Shown: positions 9,730 to 18,475, counted from the stretch's first letter. The stretch is 64,000 nt of DNA from an uncultured Hydrogenophaga sp. (GCF_958439165.1 NZ_OY288120.1:175234-239233), one strand, 5' to 3'. The notes: generated by a model not told the origin, from the sequence alone. A program made the numbers and translations.

Positions 9730-11450
9730 AGATCATCACCCGCGATGTACCGCCCCGGGCCGCCTGGACCCTTGAGCAGAGCGGCATCCATCCCCTTCTG
9801 GCGCGGCTGTTCGCAGCGCGCGGCATCGCCAGCCCCGAGGAGCTGGACGACGCACTGGGCCGCCTGCTTCCTCCCGAGTCGCTCGCGGGCGCGCGGGAGG
9901 CTGCGGTGGCGCTGGCAGACGCCATGGCCGCAGGACAACGGCTGTGCATCGTGGCGGACTACGACTGCGATGGCGCCACGGCATGCGCCACGGCATTGCG
10001 GGGACTGAGGTTGCTGGGTGCAGCTCAGGTGGACTACATCGTCCCGGACCGGGTGGTCGACGGCTACGGCCTGACCGCCAGCATCGCGCGCCGGGTCAAG
10101 GAGCGCGGCGCCGACGTGCTGATCACCGTCGACAACGGGATTGCCAGTGTCGACGGCGTGCGGGCGGCCAGGACGCTGGGCATGTCGGTGATCGTGACCG
10201 ACCACCACCTGCCGGCCGTCCAGGACGGGCAGACCGTCCTCCCGCAGGACTGCATCATCGTCAACCCCAACCAGCCCGGTTGCGGGTTCGAGAGCAAGAG
10301 CATGGCGGGCGTCGGCGTGATGTTCTACGTTCTGCTCGCCCTGAGGGCGGAGCTGCGGCGCCGGGGCGTGTTCGACGCCACCAGCCAGCCGCGCATCGAC
10401 AGCCTGCTGCCGCTGGTGGCGCTGGGCACCGTGGCCGACGTGGTGAAGCTCGACGCCAACAACCGACGGCTGGTGTCCCAAGGCCTGCGGCGGGTGCGGG
10501 CAGGAACGATGCCGGCGGGCATGGCGGCCCTGTTCGCCGTGGCGGGGCGGCAGCACGCCGCGGCCACCAGCTTCGATTTCGGGTTCGCGCTCGGGCCCCG
10601 GCTGAATGCGGCCGGTCGCCTGGCCGACATGACCCTGGGCATCGAATGCCTCTGCACCGATGACGCGGCCCGTGCCGACGAACTGGCCCGCACGCTGGAC
10701 GGCATCAACCGCGACCGCAAGGCCATCGAAGGGGACATGCGGGAGATGGCCATGGAAATCGCCGAGTCGATGTTCGATGAATCCGACATGCCTCCTCCTG
10801 CGGTGGTGGTGTTCGACCCCGACTTTCACGAAGGGGTGGTGGGCATCGTTGCCTCGCGCCTGAAAGACCGGCTGCACCGTCCCACCTTCGTGTTTGCGGT
10901 GAGCGCGGCCGACGGCAAGGACCACGAGCTCAAGGGGTCAGGGCGATCGATCCCGGGCTTTCACCTGCGGGACGCTCTGGACCTCGTGGCCAAGCGCCAT
11001 CCGGGGGTGCTGCTGCGTTTCGGCGGCCACGCCATGGCTGCCGGGTGCACGGTCGACGCCGACCACATCGACACCTTCGAGGCCGCGCTGCAGCAGGTGG
11101 CCCATGAATGGCTGGACGCTGCCACCCTGCAGCGCCGGCTGGAAGCCGACGGCAGCCTGGACCCGGCCTACCGCCGGCCGGAAACCGTCGATACGCTGCA
11201 CTCGGTGGTCTGGGGTCAGGGCTTTGCTCCCCCGGTGTTCTGCGAGGAAGTACAGGTGATGAGCCAGCGCCTGGTGGGCGAAAAACACCTGGCCCTGAAA
11301 CTGCGGCACCAGGGCGAGCCGGTCGACGGCATCTGGTTCGGCCATACCGAACCCCTGCCCGAGCGGGTCAGGATCGCGTTCCGGCTCGATGCAGACGAGT
11401 GGCAGGGCCAACGGCGTGTGCGCTTCCTGCTGGAAGCCGCCGAGGTCTGA
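9726..11450 (+). CDS. recJ: Single-stranded-DNA-specific exonuclease RecJ
   Basis: This 574-residue protein is the 5'-3' single-strand DNA exonuclease of recombination and mismatch repair. The DHH phosphoesterase motifs are in order: ADYDCDGATA, DVLITVDNGI, VTDHHLP (the DHH box), and PLVALGTVADVV. The DHHA1 domain has SGRSIPGFHLRDAL and the RFGGHAMAAGCTV glycine/His motif, followed by the C-terminal OB-like domain (GQGFAPPVFCEEVQV). The start is the ATG overlapping the preceding stop; the same frame is open further upstream but there it only shadows the previous gene. Length is normal for RecJ. Confidence 0.96.
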   Translation: MKIITRDVPPRAAWTLEQSGIHPLLARLFAARGIASPEELDDALGRLLPPESLAGAREAAVALADAMAAGQRLCIVADYDCDGATACATALRGLRLLGAAQVDYIVPDRVVDGYGLTASIARRVKERGADVLITVDNGIASVDGVRAARTLGMSVIVTDHHLPAVQDGQTVLPQDCIIVNPNQPGCGFESKSMAGVGVMFYVLLALRAELRRRGVFDATSQPRIDSLLPLVALGTVADVVKLDANNRRLVSQGLRRVRAGTMPAGMAALFAVAGRQHAAATSFDFGFALGPRLNAAGRLADMTLGIECLCTDDAARADELARTLDGINRDRKAIEGDMREMAMEIAESMFDESDMPPPAVVVFDPDFHEGVVGIVASRLKDRLHRPTFVFAVSAADGKDHELKGSGRSIPGFHLRDALDLVAKRHPGVLLRFGGHAMAAGCTVDADHIDTFEAALQQVAHEWLDAATLQRRLEADGSLDPAYRRPETVDTLHSVVWGQGFAPPVFCEEVQVMSQRLVGEKHLALKLRHQGEPVDGIWFGHTEPLPERVRIAFRLDADEWQGQRRVRFLLEAAEV

Positions 11451-11474
11451 CCACAGGGCTGCCCCCGCCGGCGT

Positions 11475-12215
11475 TCAACCCATCAGGGATTCGCGAACCG
11501 CCGCCAGCTGGCGGCGTGACACCGCCAGACGTTCCTCCACGCCATCGAGGCGGACCGTCCAGCCCTCGCCTTCGGTGGGGTCGTTGTGCTTTTCGACGGC
11601 ACGCACCGCCCTGCGGGACACCAGCGCGTTGCGGTGGATGCGGACAAACATGTGGGCGTACCGCGACTCCAGGTCGCTCAGGGCGCCGTCATAGATGTGC
11701 TCTTTCTCGCGCGTGCGCACCGTGATGTATTTGAGCTCGGCCTTGAGATAGACGACGTCCTGCAAGGCGACCCGTTCGCTGCGGCCGCGCTCCTGGATGA
11801 TCAGGCACTCCGGCATGGCGGTGCTGTCGATGCCATCCTTGGGTGCCCGCAACTTCTCGACCTTCTGCAGGGCCTGCTGCAGCCGCTCGCGGCGTACCGG
11901 CTTGGTGAGGTAGTCGGCCGCCTCCAGCTCGAAGGCCTGCACGGCGTGCTCGGCATAGGCGGTGACGAACACGACGGTGGGAGGCGCCGTCATCTGGCGC
12001 AGGGTGGCCGCCAGCGCCATGCCGTCCACGCCGGGCATGTGGATGTCCAGCAGGACCAGATCGATGTTGCCGCGCTGGATCTGCTCCATGGCCTGAACCG
12101 CGTTGCCGGCCTCGCCCACCACATCGACACGGGGGTCGGTGCACTCTCCGAGCAAGGTCCGCAGACGGGACCGGGCGAGAGTTTCGTCGTCAACGATCAA
12201 TACCTTGAGTGTCAT
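11475..12215 (-). CDS. algR: LytTR response regulator, AlgR-like
   Basis: This 246-residue response regulator pairs with the adjacent histidine kinase. The receiver domain has acidic residues D9/D10, phospho-acceptor D57 in LLDIHMPG and the Lys of LTKPVRRE. The C-terminal LytTR DNA-binding domain runs from ECLIIQERGRSERV to the end, with the typical VYLKAELKYITVRT and FVRIHRNALVSRRAV strands. The ATG at 12215 has GGAG 6 bases upstream and is preferred to a longer frame. The order algR-algZ-argH matches the Pseudomonas aeruginosa neighbourhood, supporting an AlgR assignment; target genes cannot be read here. Confidence 0.88.
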   Translation of the reverse strand: MTLKVLIVDDETLARSRLRTLLGECTDPRVDVVGEAGNAVQAMEQIQRGNIDLVLLDIHMPGVDGMALAATLRQMTAPPTVVFVTAYAEHAVQAFELEAADYLTKPVRRERLQQALQKVEKLRAPKDGIDSTAMPECLIIQERGRSERVALQDVVYLKAELKYITVRTREKEHIYDGALSDLESRYAHMFVRIHRNALVSRRAVRAVEKHNDPTEGEGWTVRLDGVEERLAVSRRQLAAVRESLMG

Positions 12216-12248
12216 GCTCTGCTCCGTGATGCGACCCGCGGGGGCCAC

Positions 12249-13310
12249 TTAAACCGGGATCTCCAGGCGGACCTGGAACACACCGTCGACCAGTGCGCTC
12301 TGGAACCGTCCCTGAACATCGTGAAGAAGCGCGAGACGCTGGCGGACATTGTCCAGGGCCAGTCCATTTCCGCGCCTGCCCGTTCCACCGGGCACCGTAT
12401 TGGTAACCTTGATCACCACAATGCTCCCGCGGCGATGGGTGCTGATGCGCACCGTCGCACCGGTGGCGCTGGGCTCCACCCCGTGCTTGACCGCGTTTTC
12501 CACCAATGGCTGAAGGATGAGCGGTGGCAGGCGGGCGCCGAGCGACGCATCGTCCACGCTCCATTCAACCCGAAGCCGGTCGCCGAAACGCACCTGCTCG
12601 ATGGCCAGGTAGTGCTCGGCCAGCGACAGTTCCTGGCGCAGCGTGACCGCTTCCTTGGTGTCGGCCAGGGCGTGGCGGAAGAGTTCGCTGAGGTTTTCCA
12701 GCAGATCCTCGGCCAGGGCGGGCTCCTCGCGGACGAGGGCGATGGCGCTGTTGAGCGTGTTGAACAGGAAATGCGGACGGATGCGGGCCTGCAGTTCGGC
12801 CAGCTGGGCCTTGGTGCCGGCGGGCATGCGGGCCCTGGCGCGCCAGATCAGGCCGGCCATGAGCACCATCGAGACCAGCAGCCCCGCCGAGGCACTGGCC
12901 AGCCAGGGCCGATGCTCTGCGAAGCCCAGCCACACCAGCAGGGCACAGCCATACAGGCCCGAAGCCACGCCCAGCGCAGCGCCGATGGACCACTGCTGCC
13001 ATTCGACCAGCCGGGCCAGTTGCCGGCGCAGCGCAAACACCGACAGCAGCCAGATCAGCAAGGCCGGCAGCACGGCGCTGGTGATGATGGCGGCCTGATA
13101 GACCCAGGCCGTGAAGCTGGACGCCAGGAACATGGCGGCCACTGCCACGATCGCCTGGACAAAACAGACCGCGCGCAACACCACCCCGACCTGAACCGCG
13201 TCGAACACCTCGGCACGGGCGCGCAGATGCTCGGGCATGCTCGCCAGAGGGCGCGTACCACCCCCGCCAGACAGCTCCTGGAAGGTCGATAAAATTCGCG
13301 AATCTTTCAC
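12249..13310 (-). CDS. algZ: LytS/AlgZ-type sensor histidine kinase
   Basis: This sensor kinase has four hydrophobic segments in the N-terminal half (AVCFVQAIVAVAAMFL, YQAAIITSAVLPALLIWLLS, IGAALGVASGLYGCALLVWL, LLVSMVLMAGLIW). A HisKA_7TM/His_kinase-type core follows with RIRPHFLFNTLNS (catalytic His near residue 180), the N box LQPLVENAVKHG and the glycine box GRRGNGLALDNVRQRL. The start is uncertain: a GTG at 13310 with AAGGA about 10 bases upstream gives 353 residues, while an ATG at 13238 is 24 codons shorter. It is coupled to the downstream algR-like regulator and divergent from argH. Confidence 0.87.
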   Translation of the reverse strand: MKDSRILSTFQELSGGGGTRPLASMPEHLRARAEVFDAVQVGVVLRAVCFVQAIVAVAAMFLASSFTAWVYQAAIITSAVLPALLIWLLSVFALRRQLARLVEWQQWSIGAALGVASGLYGCALLVWLGFAEHRPWLASASAGLLVSMVLMAGLIWRARARMPAGTKAQLAELQARIRPHFLFNTLNSAIALVREEPALAEDLLENLSELFRHALADTKEAVTLRQELSLAEHYLAIEQVRFGDRLRVEWSVDDASLGARLPPLILQPLVENAVKHGVEPSATGATVRISTHRRGSIVVIKVTNTVPGGTGRRGNGLALDNVRQRLALLHDVQGRFQSALVDGVFQVRLEIPV

Positions 13311-13340
13311 GGGTACGGTTCCTTCTGGAATTCGCGGGCA

Positions 13341-13386
13341 ACAGGCCTGCCCTACTGGCCCGCCCGACCGGCCTGTCCGACAGGCC
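13341..13386. repeat. ACAGGCC/GGCCTGT repeats in the algZ-argH divergent region
   Basis: The 7-mer ACAGGCC occurs at 13341-13347 and 13380-13386, and its inverse GGCCTGT at 13370-13376. The last two form a near-perfect palindrome (13370-13386, arms of 8 bases around one C). It lies between the divergent algZ-like and argH starts, so a regulator site or an RNA hairpin upstream of argH are both possible. No matching known consensus was recognised. Confidence 0.4.
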
Positions 13387-13441
13387 TCACCCGACGGGCG
13401 CCACAGTGGCCCGGACACACTACCTCAGCCGCTGGCACCCT

Positions 13442-14893
13442 ATGTCCACCAACCAACTCGACAAGAAATCCGAAGCCTGGTCTGCCCTGTTCTCCGAGCC
13501 GATGAGCGACCTCGTCAAACGATACACCGCCAGTGTGTTCTTCGACAAACGCCTCTGGGAGGCGGACATGGCGGGGAGTCTGGCACACGCTGAAATGCTG
13601 GGGGGAGAGGGTATCTTGTCCGAACAGGATGTGCGCGACATCCAGCAAGGCATGGCCCGCATCCGGCAGGAGATCGAATCGGGCGAGTTCGAATGGAAGC
13701 TGGACCTCGAGGATGTGCACCTCAACATCGAGGCCCGGCTGACCCAGCTGGTGGGTGACGCCGGCAAGCGTCTGCACACGGGGCGCAGCCGCAACGACCA
13801 GGTGGCCACCGACGTTCGCCTGTGGCTGCGCAGCGAAATCGATCTCATCACCGGACTGCTGAAGGCGCTGCAGCTGTCGCTGGTCGAGGTGGCGGAGCGC
13901 CATGTGGACGTCATCATGCCCGGGTTCACGCACCTGCAGGTGGCACAGCCGGTGAGTTTTGCGCACCACCTGCTGGCCTATGTGGAGATGTTTGCCCGCG
14001 ATGCCGAGCGCATGGCCGACGTGCGCCGCCGGACCAACCGGCTGCCCCTGGGCAGCGCGGCGCTGGCCGGCACCACCTACCCGCTGGACCGCGAGCGCGT
14101 GGCCCGCACCCTGGGCATGGTGGACGAGAACGGTGTGGCGCAGGTCTGCCAGAACAGCCTGGACGGCGTGAGCGACCGCGACTTCGCCATCGAGTTCACG
14201 GCCGCCGCCTCGCTGTGCATGGTGCACATCAGCCGCCTCAGTGAAGAACTGATCCTGTGGATGAGCCAGAACTTCGGCTTCGTGAAGATCGCCGACCGGT
14301 TCACCACCGGCTCGTCGATCATGCCGCAGAAGAAGAACCCGGACGTTCCCGAACTCGCCCGGGGCAAGACCGGTCGGGTGGTGGGTCACCTGATGGGCCT
14401 GATCACCCTCATGAAGGGCCAGCCGCTGGCCTACAACAAGGACAACCAGGAAGACAAGGAACCCCTGTTCGACACGGTGGACACCCTGAAGGACACGCTG
14501 CGCATCTTCGCCGACATGGTGGGTGGCCAGCTCAACCCGGCCACCGGGCTCAAGGAAGGCGGCATCACGGTCGACGCGCAGGCCATGGAGGCGGCTGCGC
14601 GCAAGGGTTACGCCACCGCGACCGATCTGGCCGACTACCTGGTGAAGAAGGGGCTCCCCTTCCGTGACGCCCACGAAACCGTGGCGCACGCCGTGAAGGC
14701 GGCCACCGCCGCCGGTTGCGACCTGTCGGAGCTGCCCCTGTCCGAGCTGCAACGCTTCCATCCGGCCATCGAGGACGATGTGTACGGCTGCCTGAGCCTG
14801 CGCGGCTCGCTGGATGCCCGCAACACCTTGGGCGGCACGGCCCCGGTGCAGGTGCGCCGCCAGATCGAACGGCACCGCCAGCGGCTGGCCTGA
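13442..14893 (+). CDS. argH: Argininosuccinate lyase
   Basis: This 483-residue enzyme cleaves argininosuccinate to arginine and fumarate, the last step of arginine synthesis. The fumarase/aspartase-superfamily signature GSSIMPQKKNPD is present with its catalytic Ser. Other conserved blocks are TGRSRNDQVATD, MPGFTHLQVAQPV and ALAGTTYPLDRE. The ATG at 13442 (MSTNQLDKKSEAW) is chosen over an upstream in-frame ATG because it matches the usual family N-terminus. The protein is full length. It stands alone on its strand, divergent from the AlgZ-like kinase. Confidence 0.97.
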   Translation: MSTNQLDKKSEAWSALFSEPMSDLVKRYTASVFFDKRLWEADMAGSLAHAEMLGGEGILSEQDVRDIQQGMARIRQEIESGEFEWKLDLEDVHLNIEARLTQLVGDAGKRLHTGRSRNDQVATDVRLWLRSEIDLITGLLKALQLSLVEVAERHVDVIMPGFTHLQVAQPVSFAHHLLAYVEMFARDAERMADVRRRTNRLPLGSAALAGTTYPLDRERVARTLGMVDENGVAQVCQNSLDGVSDRDFAIEFTAAASLCMVHISRLSEELILWMSQNFGFVKIADRFTTGSSIMPQKKNPDVPELARGKTGRVVGHLMGLITLMKGQPLAYNKDNQEDKEPLFDTVDTLKDTLRIFADMVGGQLNPATGLKEGGITVDAQAMEAAARKGYATATDLADYLVKKGLPFRDAHETVAHAVKAATAAGCDLSELPLSELQRFHPAIEDDVYGCLSLRGSLDARNTLGGTAPVQVRRQIERHRQRLA

Positions 14894-14907
14894 GGCCTGC
14901 CGCTGCC

Positions 14908-14928
14908 GGGCCCGCTCAGATCGGGCCC
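14908..14928. terminator. Hairpin between convergent argH and hydrolase genes
   Basis: GGGCCCG (14908-14914) and CGGGCCC (14922-14928) form a 7-bp stem with a 7-base loop, overlapping the 3' end of the hydrolase gene. No T-tract follows on the plus strand, so a role as a terminator is tentative. Confidence 0.35.
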
Positions 14929-15710
14929 AGAAAACCCGCGATGCTGTCACTCAGCCGGTCTGCCATCCCCGGGTGGCTGTGCAGCCACGGCATGACCTGA
15001 CCCGGGCAGCCGGTGATCACCACGCGCGACACCCGCCGAGGCGGCACCAGGCGCACGATGGCTTCCGTCGGTGTCAGGGGCGGCAGGCGCTCCGTCCGGT
15101 GCCTTGGCAGCGGCATGGGCATCGGCTCGCCGGTGATCACCATGACGTGGCCCAGAAAACTCCGCAGGGATTCGAGCAGGCTGGACTCCTGCCAGCGCAG
15201 GGAGGGGCAGTTCAGCACCACCGACAAGGACCGTGTGAGCGCCGGATCGGGATAGATGAACGGGTCGATCAGCACCAGGCGGTGCAACGACCGCACATGC
15301 GCCTGCGCTGCCCTGAGGGCCGCCATGGCACCCACGTCGACCGCGAGCAGGGCGAGCAGCCCCGGCTTGAGCCGCTCCCCGAACCGCAGCGCCTCGCTGG
15401 CATTGAGTTCCAGGGAGGCGGTGGCCTGCGTGCCGCCCCCGGCATCGCTGTGGCCGTACAGGTTCATGGCCAGGCTGCTGACCCCGCGCCGCTGCAGGCC
15501 GTACAGGACCGGGTTGAGCTGGGTGTAGTCGCCCCCCGCGCCATGGACGGCGAGGAGGCGGGGACGGCCGACGCCGCGGGCCGGCTGCCCCAGAACGCGG
15601 GCCTCCTGCCGTCGGGGTCCGAACTGCTCCTGAACGTATCGGACAGGGCCTGGGGGGTCTTCCGGATGCTGCCAGCGAGAGCGCAGCGTTGATTGGGTCG
15701 AAATCTTCAT
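14916..15710 (-). CDS. Alpha/beta-hydrolase-fold protein, Asp at nucleophile position
   Basis: This 264-residue protein has alpha/beta hydrolase features: the oxyanion region LLAVHGAGG (HG at residues 56-57), the strand-turn SLAMNLYGHSDA, a nucleophile-elbow-like LLAVDVGAMAA and a C-terminal His in WLHSHPGMADRL. At the elbow the nucleophile position is Asp125 rather than Ser, the pattern of dehalogenase-type hydrolases, but overall similarity is weak and a non-catalytic role is possible. The ATG at 15710 is preferred; a longer frame adds an unlikely N-terminus. It converges on argH. Confidence 0.65.
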   Translation of the reverse strand: MKISTQSTLRSRWQHPEDPPGPVRYVQEQFGPRRQEARVLGQPARGVGRPRLLAVHGAGGDYTQLNPVLYGLQRRGVSSLAMNLYGHSDAGGGTQATASLELNASEALRFGERLKPGLLALLAVDVGAMAALRAAQAHVRSLHRLVLIDPFIYPDPALTRSLSVVLNCPSLRWQESSLLESLRSFLGHVMVITGEPMPMPLPRHRTERLPPLTPTEAIVRLVPPRRVSRVVITGCPGQVMPWLHSHPGMADRLSDSIAGFLGPI

Positions 15711-15783
15711 GGCCGATGAGTCTAGGCAGCGGCCCTTCGTGCAACCTTGATGAACCCACAACGATTCCGTGATGAACAACGTC

Positions 15784-15799
15784 GATCATCACAGTGATC
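15784..15799. promoter_or_regulatory. Inverted repeat upstream of the FMN dehydrogenase gene
   Basis: GATCA-N6-TGATC spans this site, with an overlapping palindrome ATCAC-A-GTGAT (15788-15798). It lies in the 249-base region between the divergent hydrolase and lldD-like genes. A lower-quality FNR-like sequence, TTGACCGTGATCAG, follows at 15806-15819. Either could be an operator; the binding protein is unknown. Confidence 0.4.
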
Positions 15800-15855
15800 T
15801 GTCTCTTGACCGTGATCAGGCCCTGTCGGGCCCTTCACGTACAAAATTTCAATCG

Positions 15856-15892
15856 GGCCCGGGCCGGTTTCACAAGCCGGCGTTCCCGGGCC
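15856..15892 (+). promoter_or_regulatory. Two-tier leader hairpin before the FMN dehydrogenase gene
   Basis: Outer arms GGCCCGGG (15856-15863) and CCCGGGCC (15885-15892) enclose an inner stem-loop CCGGTTT-CAC-AAGCCGG (15864-15880). The structure ends 67 bases before the ATG. It may be a leader-RNA structure or a terminator; no T-tract follows it. Confidence 0.4.
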
Positions 15893-15959
15893 TGACTAAC
15901 ATCCCGGCAGCCGGCCACCGAACCGGTTCCGTACCGCCCTCAATGCCTCTGGAGACAAC

Positions 15960-17114
15960 ATGACCGTGATCACCACCGTGGAAGACCTGCGCGTGCTGGC
16001 GCAAAAGCGCGTGCCCCGCATGTTCTACGACTATGCCGATTCCGGCTCCTGGACCGAGGGCACCTACCGGGCCAACGTCGACGATTTCCAGAAGATCAAG
16101 CTGCGCCAGCGGGTGGCGGTGAACATGGAGAACCGCAGCACCCGCACCACCATGGTCGGGGTGGACACCGCCATGCCGGTGGCCATCGCGCCCACCGGGC
16201 TGACCGGCATGCAGCACGCCGACGGCGAGATCCTGGCGGCGCGGGCAGCGCGGAAGTTCGGCATACCGTTCACGCTGTCGACCATGAGCATCTGCTCCAT
16301 CGAGGACGTGGCCGAGCACGCCGGCCGGGGCTTCTGGTTCCAGCTGTACGTCATGAAGGACCGCGGCTTCATCGAGCGCCTGATCGACCGGGCCAAGGCA
16401 GCCGGCTGCGGGGCCCTGGTGCTCACGCTGGACCTGCAGATCCTGGGCCAGCGCCACAAGGACCTGAAGAACGGCCTGTCGGCGCCGCCCAAACTGACCA
16501 TCAAGAACATGATCAACATCGCCGGCAAGCCGCGCTGGGCGCTGGGCATGCTGGGCACGAAGCGCCGGCAGTTCGGCAACATCGTCGGCCATGTCAGCGG
16601 CGTGGGCGACATGGGCAGCCTGAGCGAATGGACCGCCAAGCAGTTCGACCCCGCCCTCAACTGGGGTGATGTGGAGTGGATCAAGCAGCGCTGGGGCGGC
16701 AAGCTCATCCTCAAGGGCATCCAGGACGTGGAGGACGCGAAGCTGGCAGCCGACTCCGGCGCCGATGCACTGATCGTGAGCAACCACGGCGGCCGCCAGC
16801 TCGACGGCGCCCAGAGCAGCATCGAGGCCCTGCCGAGCATCGTGGATGCCGTGGGCAACCGCATCGAGATCCACATGGACGGGGGCATCCGCAGCGGCCA
16901 GGACGTGCTCAAGGCCCGCGCCCTGGGCGCCCGTGGCGTCTACATCGGCCGCCCCATGCTCTACGGCCTGGGCGCCATGGGCGAGGCCGGCGTGAGCAAG
17001 TGCCTGCAGATCCTGCACAAGGAACTCGACATCACCATGGCCTTCTGCGGCCACACCAACATCGAGACGGTGGACAAGTCGATCCTGCTGCCGGGAACCT
17101 TCCCCACGGCCTGA
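15960..17114 (+). CDS. lldD: FMN-dependent alpha-hydroxyacid (L-lactate) dehydrogenase
   Basis: This 384-residue enzyme belongs to the FMN-dependent alpha-hydroxyacid dehydrogenase family, most like L-lactate dehydrogenases that feed electrons to the respiratory chain. Visible motifs are the N-terminal FYDYADSGSWTE, the FMN/substrate segment FTLSTMSICSIEDVAE, WFQLYVMKDR, the active-site SNHGGRQLDGA with catalytic His, and the FMN phosphate loop DGGIRSGQDVLKA with GRPMLYG. A GGAGA precedes the ATG. No lactate permease or lldR gene is adjacent; dinB follows after 31 bases. A related substrate such as glycolate or mandelate cannot be excluded. Confidence 0.9.
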   Translation: MTVITTVEDLRVLAQKRVPRMFYDYADSGSWTEGTYRANVDDFQKIKLRQRVAVNMENRSTRTTMVGVDTAMPVAIAPTGLTGMQHADGEILAARAARKFGIPFTLSTMSICSIEDVAEHAGRGFWFQLYVMKDRGFIERLIDRAKAAGCGALVLTLDLQILGQRHKDLKNGLSAPPKLTIKNMINIAGKPRWALGMLGTKRRQFGNIVGHVSGVGDMGSLSEWTAKQFDPALNWGDVEWIKQRWGGKLILKGIQDVEDAKLAADSGADALIVSNHGGRQLDGAQSSIEALPSIVDAVGNRIEIHMDGGIRSGQDVLKARALGARGVYIGRPMLYGLGAMGEAGVSKCLQILHKELDITMAFCGHTNIETVDKSILLPGTFPTA

Positions 17115-17145
17115 GGCCCGTCACGCGTCTGGCTATCCTTGCGGG

Positions 17146-18369
17146 GTGAATCCCGATACACCCCGCCGCATTGCGCACCTCGACATGGACGCGTTCTACG
17201 CCTCGGTCGAGCTGCTGCGGTACCCGCAGCTGCGCGGGCTGCCGGTGGTGATCGGGGGCGGACGGCGGCGGGTCGATGACCTGCTGGAGCGCCTGCGCCA
17301 GACCTACCCCGACCGGGAATGGGGCCCGGACACGCTGGACCGCATCCCGGTCGACTTTTTCCCGCGCCTGCAGGACTACGCCGGCCGGGGCGTGGCCACC
17401 ACCGCCACCTACGAGGCCCGGCAGTCGGGCGTGGGTTCGGCCATGGGGCTGATGAAGGCTGCGGCCCTCTGTCCGCAGGCGATCCTGCTGCCGGTGGACT
17501 TCGAGGAAGTGCGGCGCATCTCGCGGCTGTTCAAGTCCACCATCACCGAGATCGCGCCGGTCATGGAGGACCGGGGCGTGGACGAGGTCTACATCGACTT
17601 CACCCAGGTGCCGGGTGGCCAGCGCGAAGGCGGGCGGGTGCTGGCGCGGCTGATCCAGAAAAGCATCCACCAGGCCACCGGACTGACCTGCTCCATCGGC
17701 GTGGCACCGAACAAGCTGATCGCCAAGATGGCCAGCGAATTCAACAAGCCGGCGGGCATCAGCATCGTCTTGCCGGACGATCTGGAGCGGCTGATCTGGC
17801 CCCTGCCCTGCCGCAAGATCAACGGGGTCGGCCCGAAGGCCGACGAGAAGCTCAAGGCCCACGGCATCCAGACCATCGGTGAACTGGCCGCGCGCGAACG
17901 CGACTGGCTGGTGGCCACCTTCGGCCGCAGCTACGGTGCCTGGCTGCACGACGCGGCCTGGGGCCGTGACGACCGGCCGGTGGTGACCGAGAGCGAGCCG
18001 GTGAGCATGAGCCGCGAGACCACCTTCGAGCGCGACCTGCACGCGGTGCGCGACCGCGAGGCGCTGGGTGCCATCTTCACCCGGCTGTGCGAGCAGGTGG
18101 CGGCGGACCTGCAGCGCAAGGGCTATGCGGGCCGCACCATCGGCATCAAGCTGACCTACACCGACTTCCAGAAAGTCACCCGGGACCTGACCATCGAACA
18201 GGCCACGGCTGATGCAGCGGCCATCCGGCGGGCTGCGGGCCAGTGCCTCAAGCGGGTGGACCTGCGCCAGCGCATCCGGTTGCTGGGTGTCCGGGTGGGC
18301 AAGCTCTCGAGACCGGGCGAATCCACCGCTGCGAGCGCTGCCGAGCCCGAGACCGGCTGGCTGTTCTGA
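17146..18369 (+). CDS. dinB: Y-family DNA polymerase IV with N-terminal insertion
   Basis: This 407-residue translesion polymerase starts with GTG. Catalytic acidic residues are in HLDMDAFYASVE (residues 11-22) and GVDEVYIDFT; the helix-hairpin-helix region is INGVGPKADEKLKAHGIQTIGEL, and a little-finger domain ends with RQRIRLLGVRVGKL. After PVVIGGGR (near residue 40) there are about 37 extra residues before GRGVATTATYEAR, where E. coli DinB passes directly from GGSRE to GVISTANYPAR. The insertion lies in the fingers/palm region near the active site. No SOS box was recognised upstream. Confidence 0.9.
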   Translation: MNPDTPRRIAHLDMDAFYASVELLRYPQLRGLPVVIGGGRRRVDDLLERLRQTYPDREWGPDTLDRIPVDFFPRLQDYAGRGVATTATYEARQSGVGSAMGLMKAAALCPQAILLPVDFEEVRRISRLFKSTITEIAPVMEDRGVDEVYIDFTQVPGGQREGGRVLARLIQKSIHQATGLTCSIGVAPNKLIAKMASEFNKPAGISIVLPDDLERLIWPLPCRKINGVGPKADEKLKAHGIQTIGELAARERDWLVATFGRSYGAWLHDAAWGRDDRPVVTESEPVSMSRETTFERDLHAVRDREALGAIFTRLCEQVAADLQRKGYAGRTIGIKLTYTDFQKVTRDLTIEQATADAAAIRRAAGQCLKRVDLRQRIRLLGVRVGKLSRPGESTAASAAEPETGWLF

Positions 18370-18419
18370 CCTTCCCGTCTCCCGACCCCGCATCGCGGTC
18401 GGATGTCCGGCGCGGGTCG

Positions 18420-18448
18420 TTGACGTTTTCTGACGCCATTCTTACAGT
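18420..18448 (+). promoter_or_regulatory. Sigma70-type promoter for the small membrane protein gene
   Basis: TTGACG (18420-18425) and TACAGT (18443-18448) are separated by 17 bases and lie 28 bases before the ATG at 18476. This is one of the clearer sigma70-like promoters in the window. Confidence 0.55.
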
Positions 18449-18475
18449 CGGACCACCAACTACCGGGAGCCCGCC

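Noticed and set aside
15806..15819. A functional FNR/ANR box before the lldD-like gene
   Set aside because: TTGACCGTGATCAG matches only eight of ten consensus positions and is off the best promoter positions, so it is mentioned but not called as a site.
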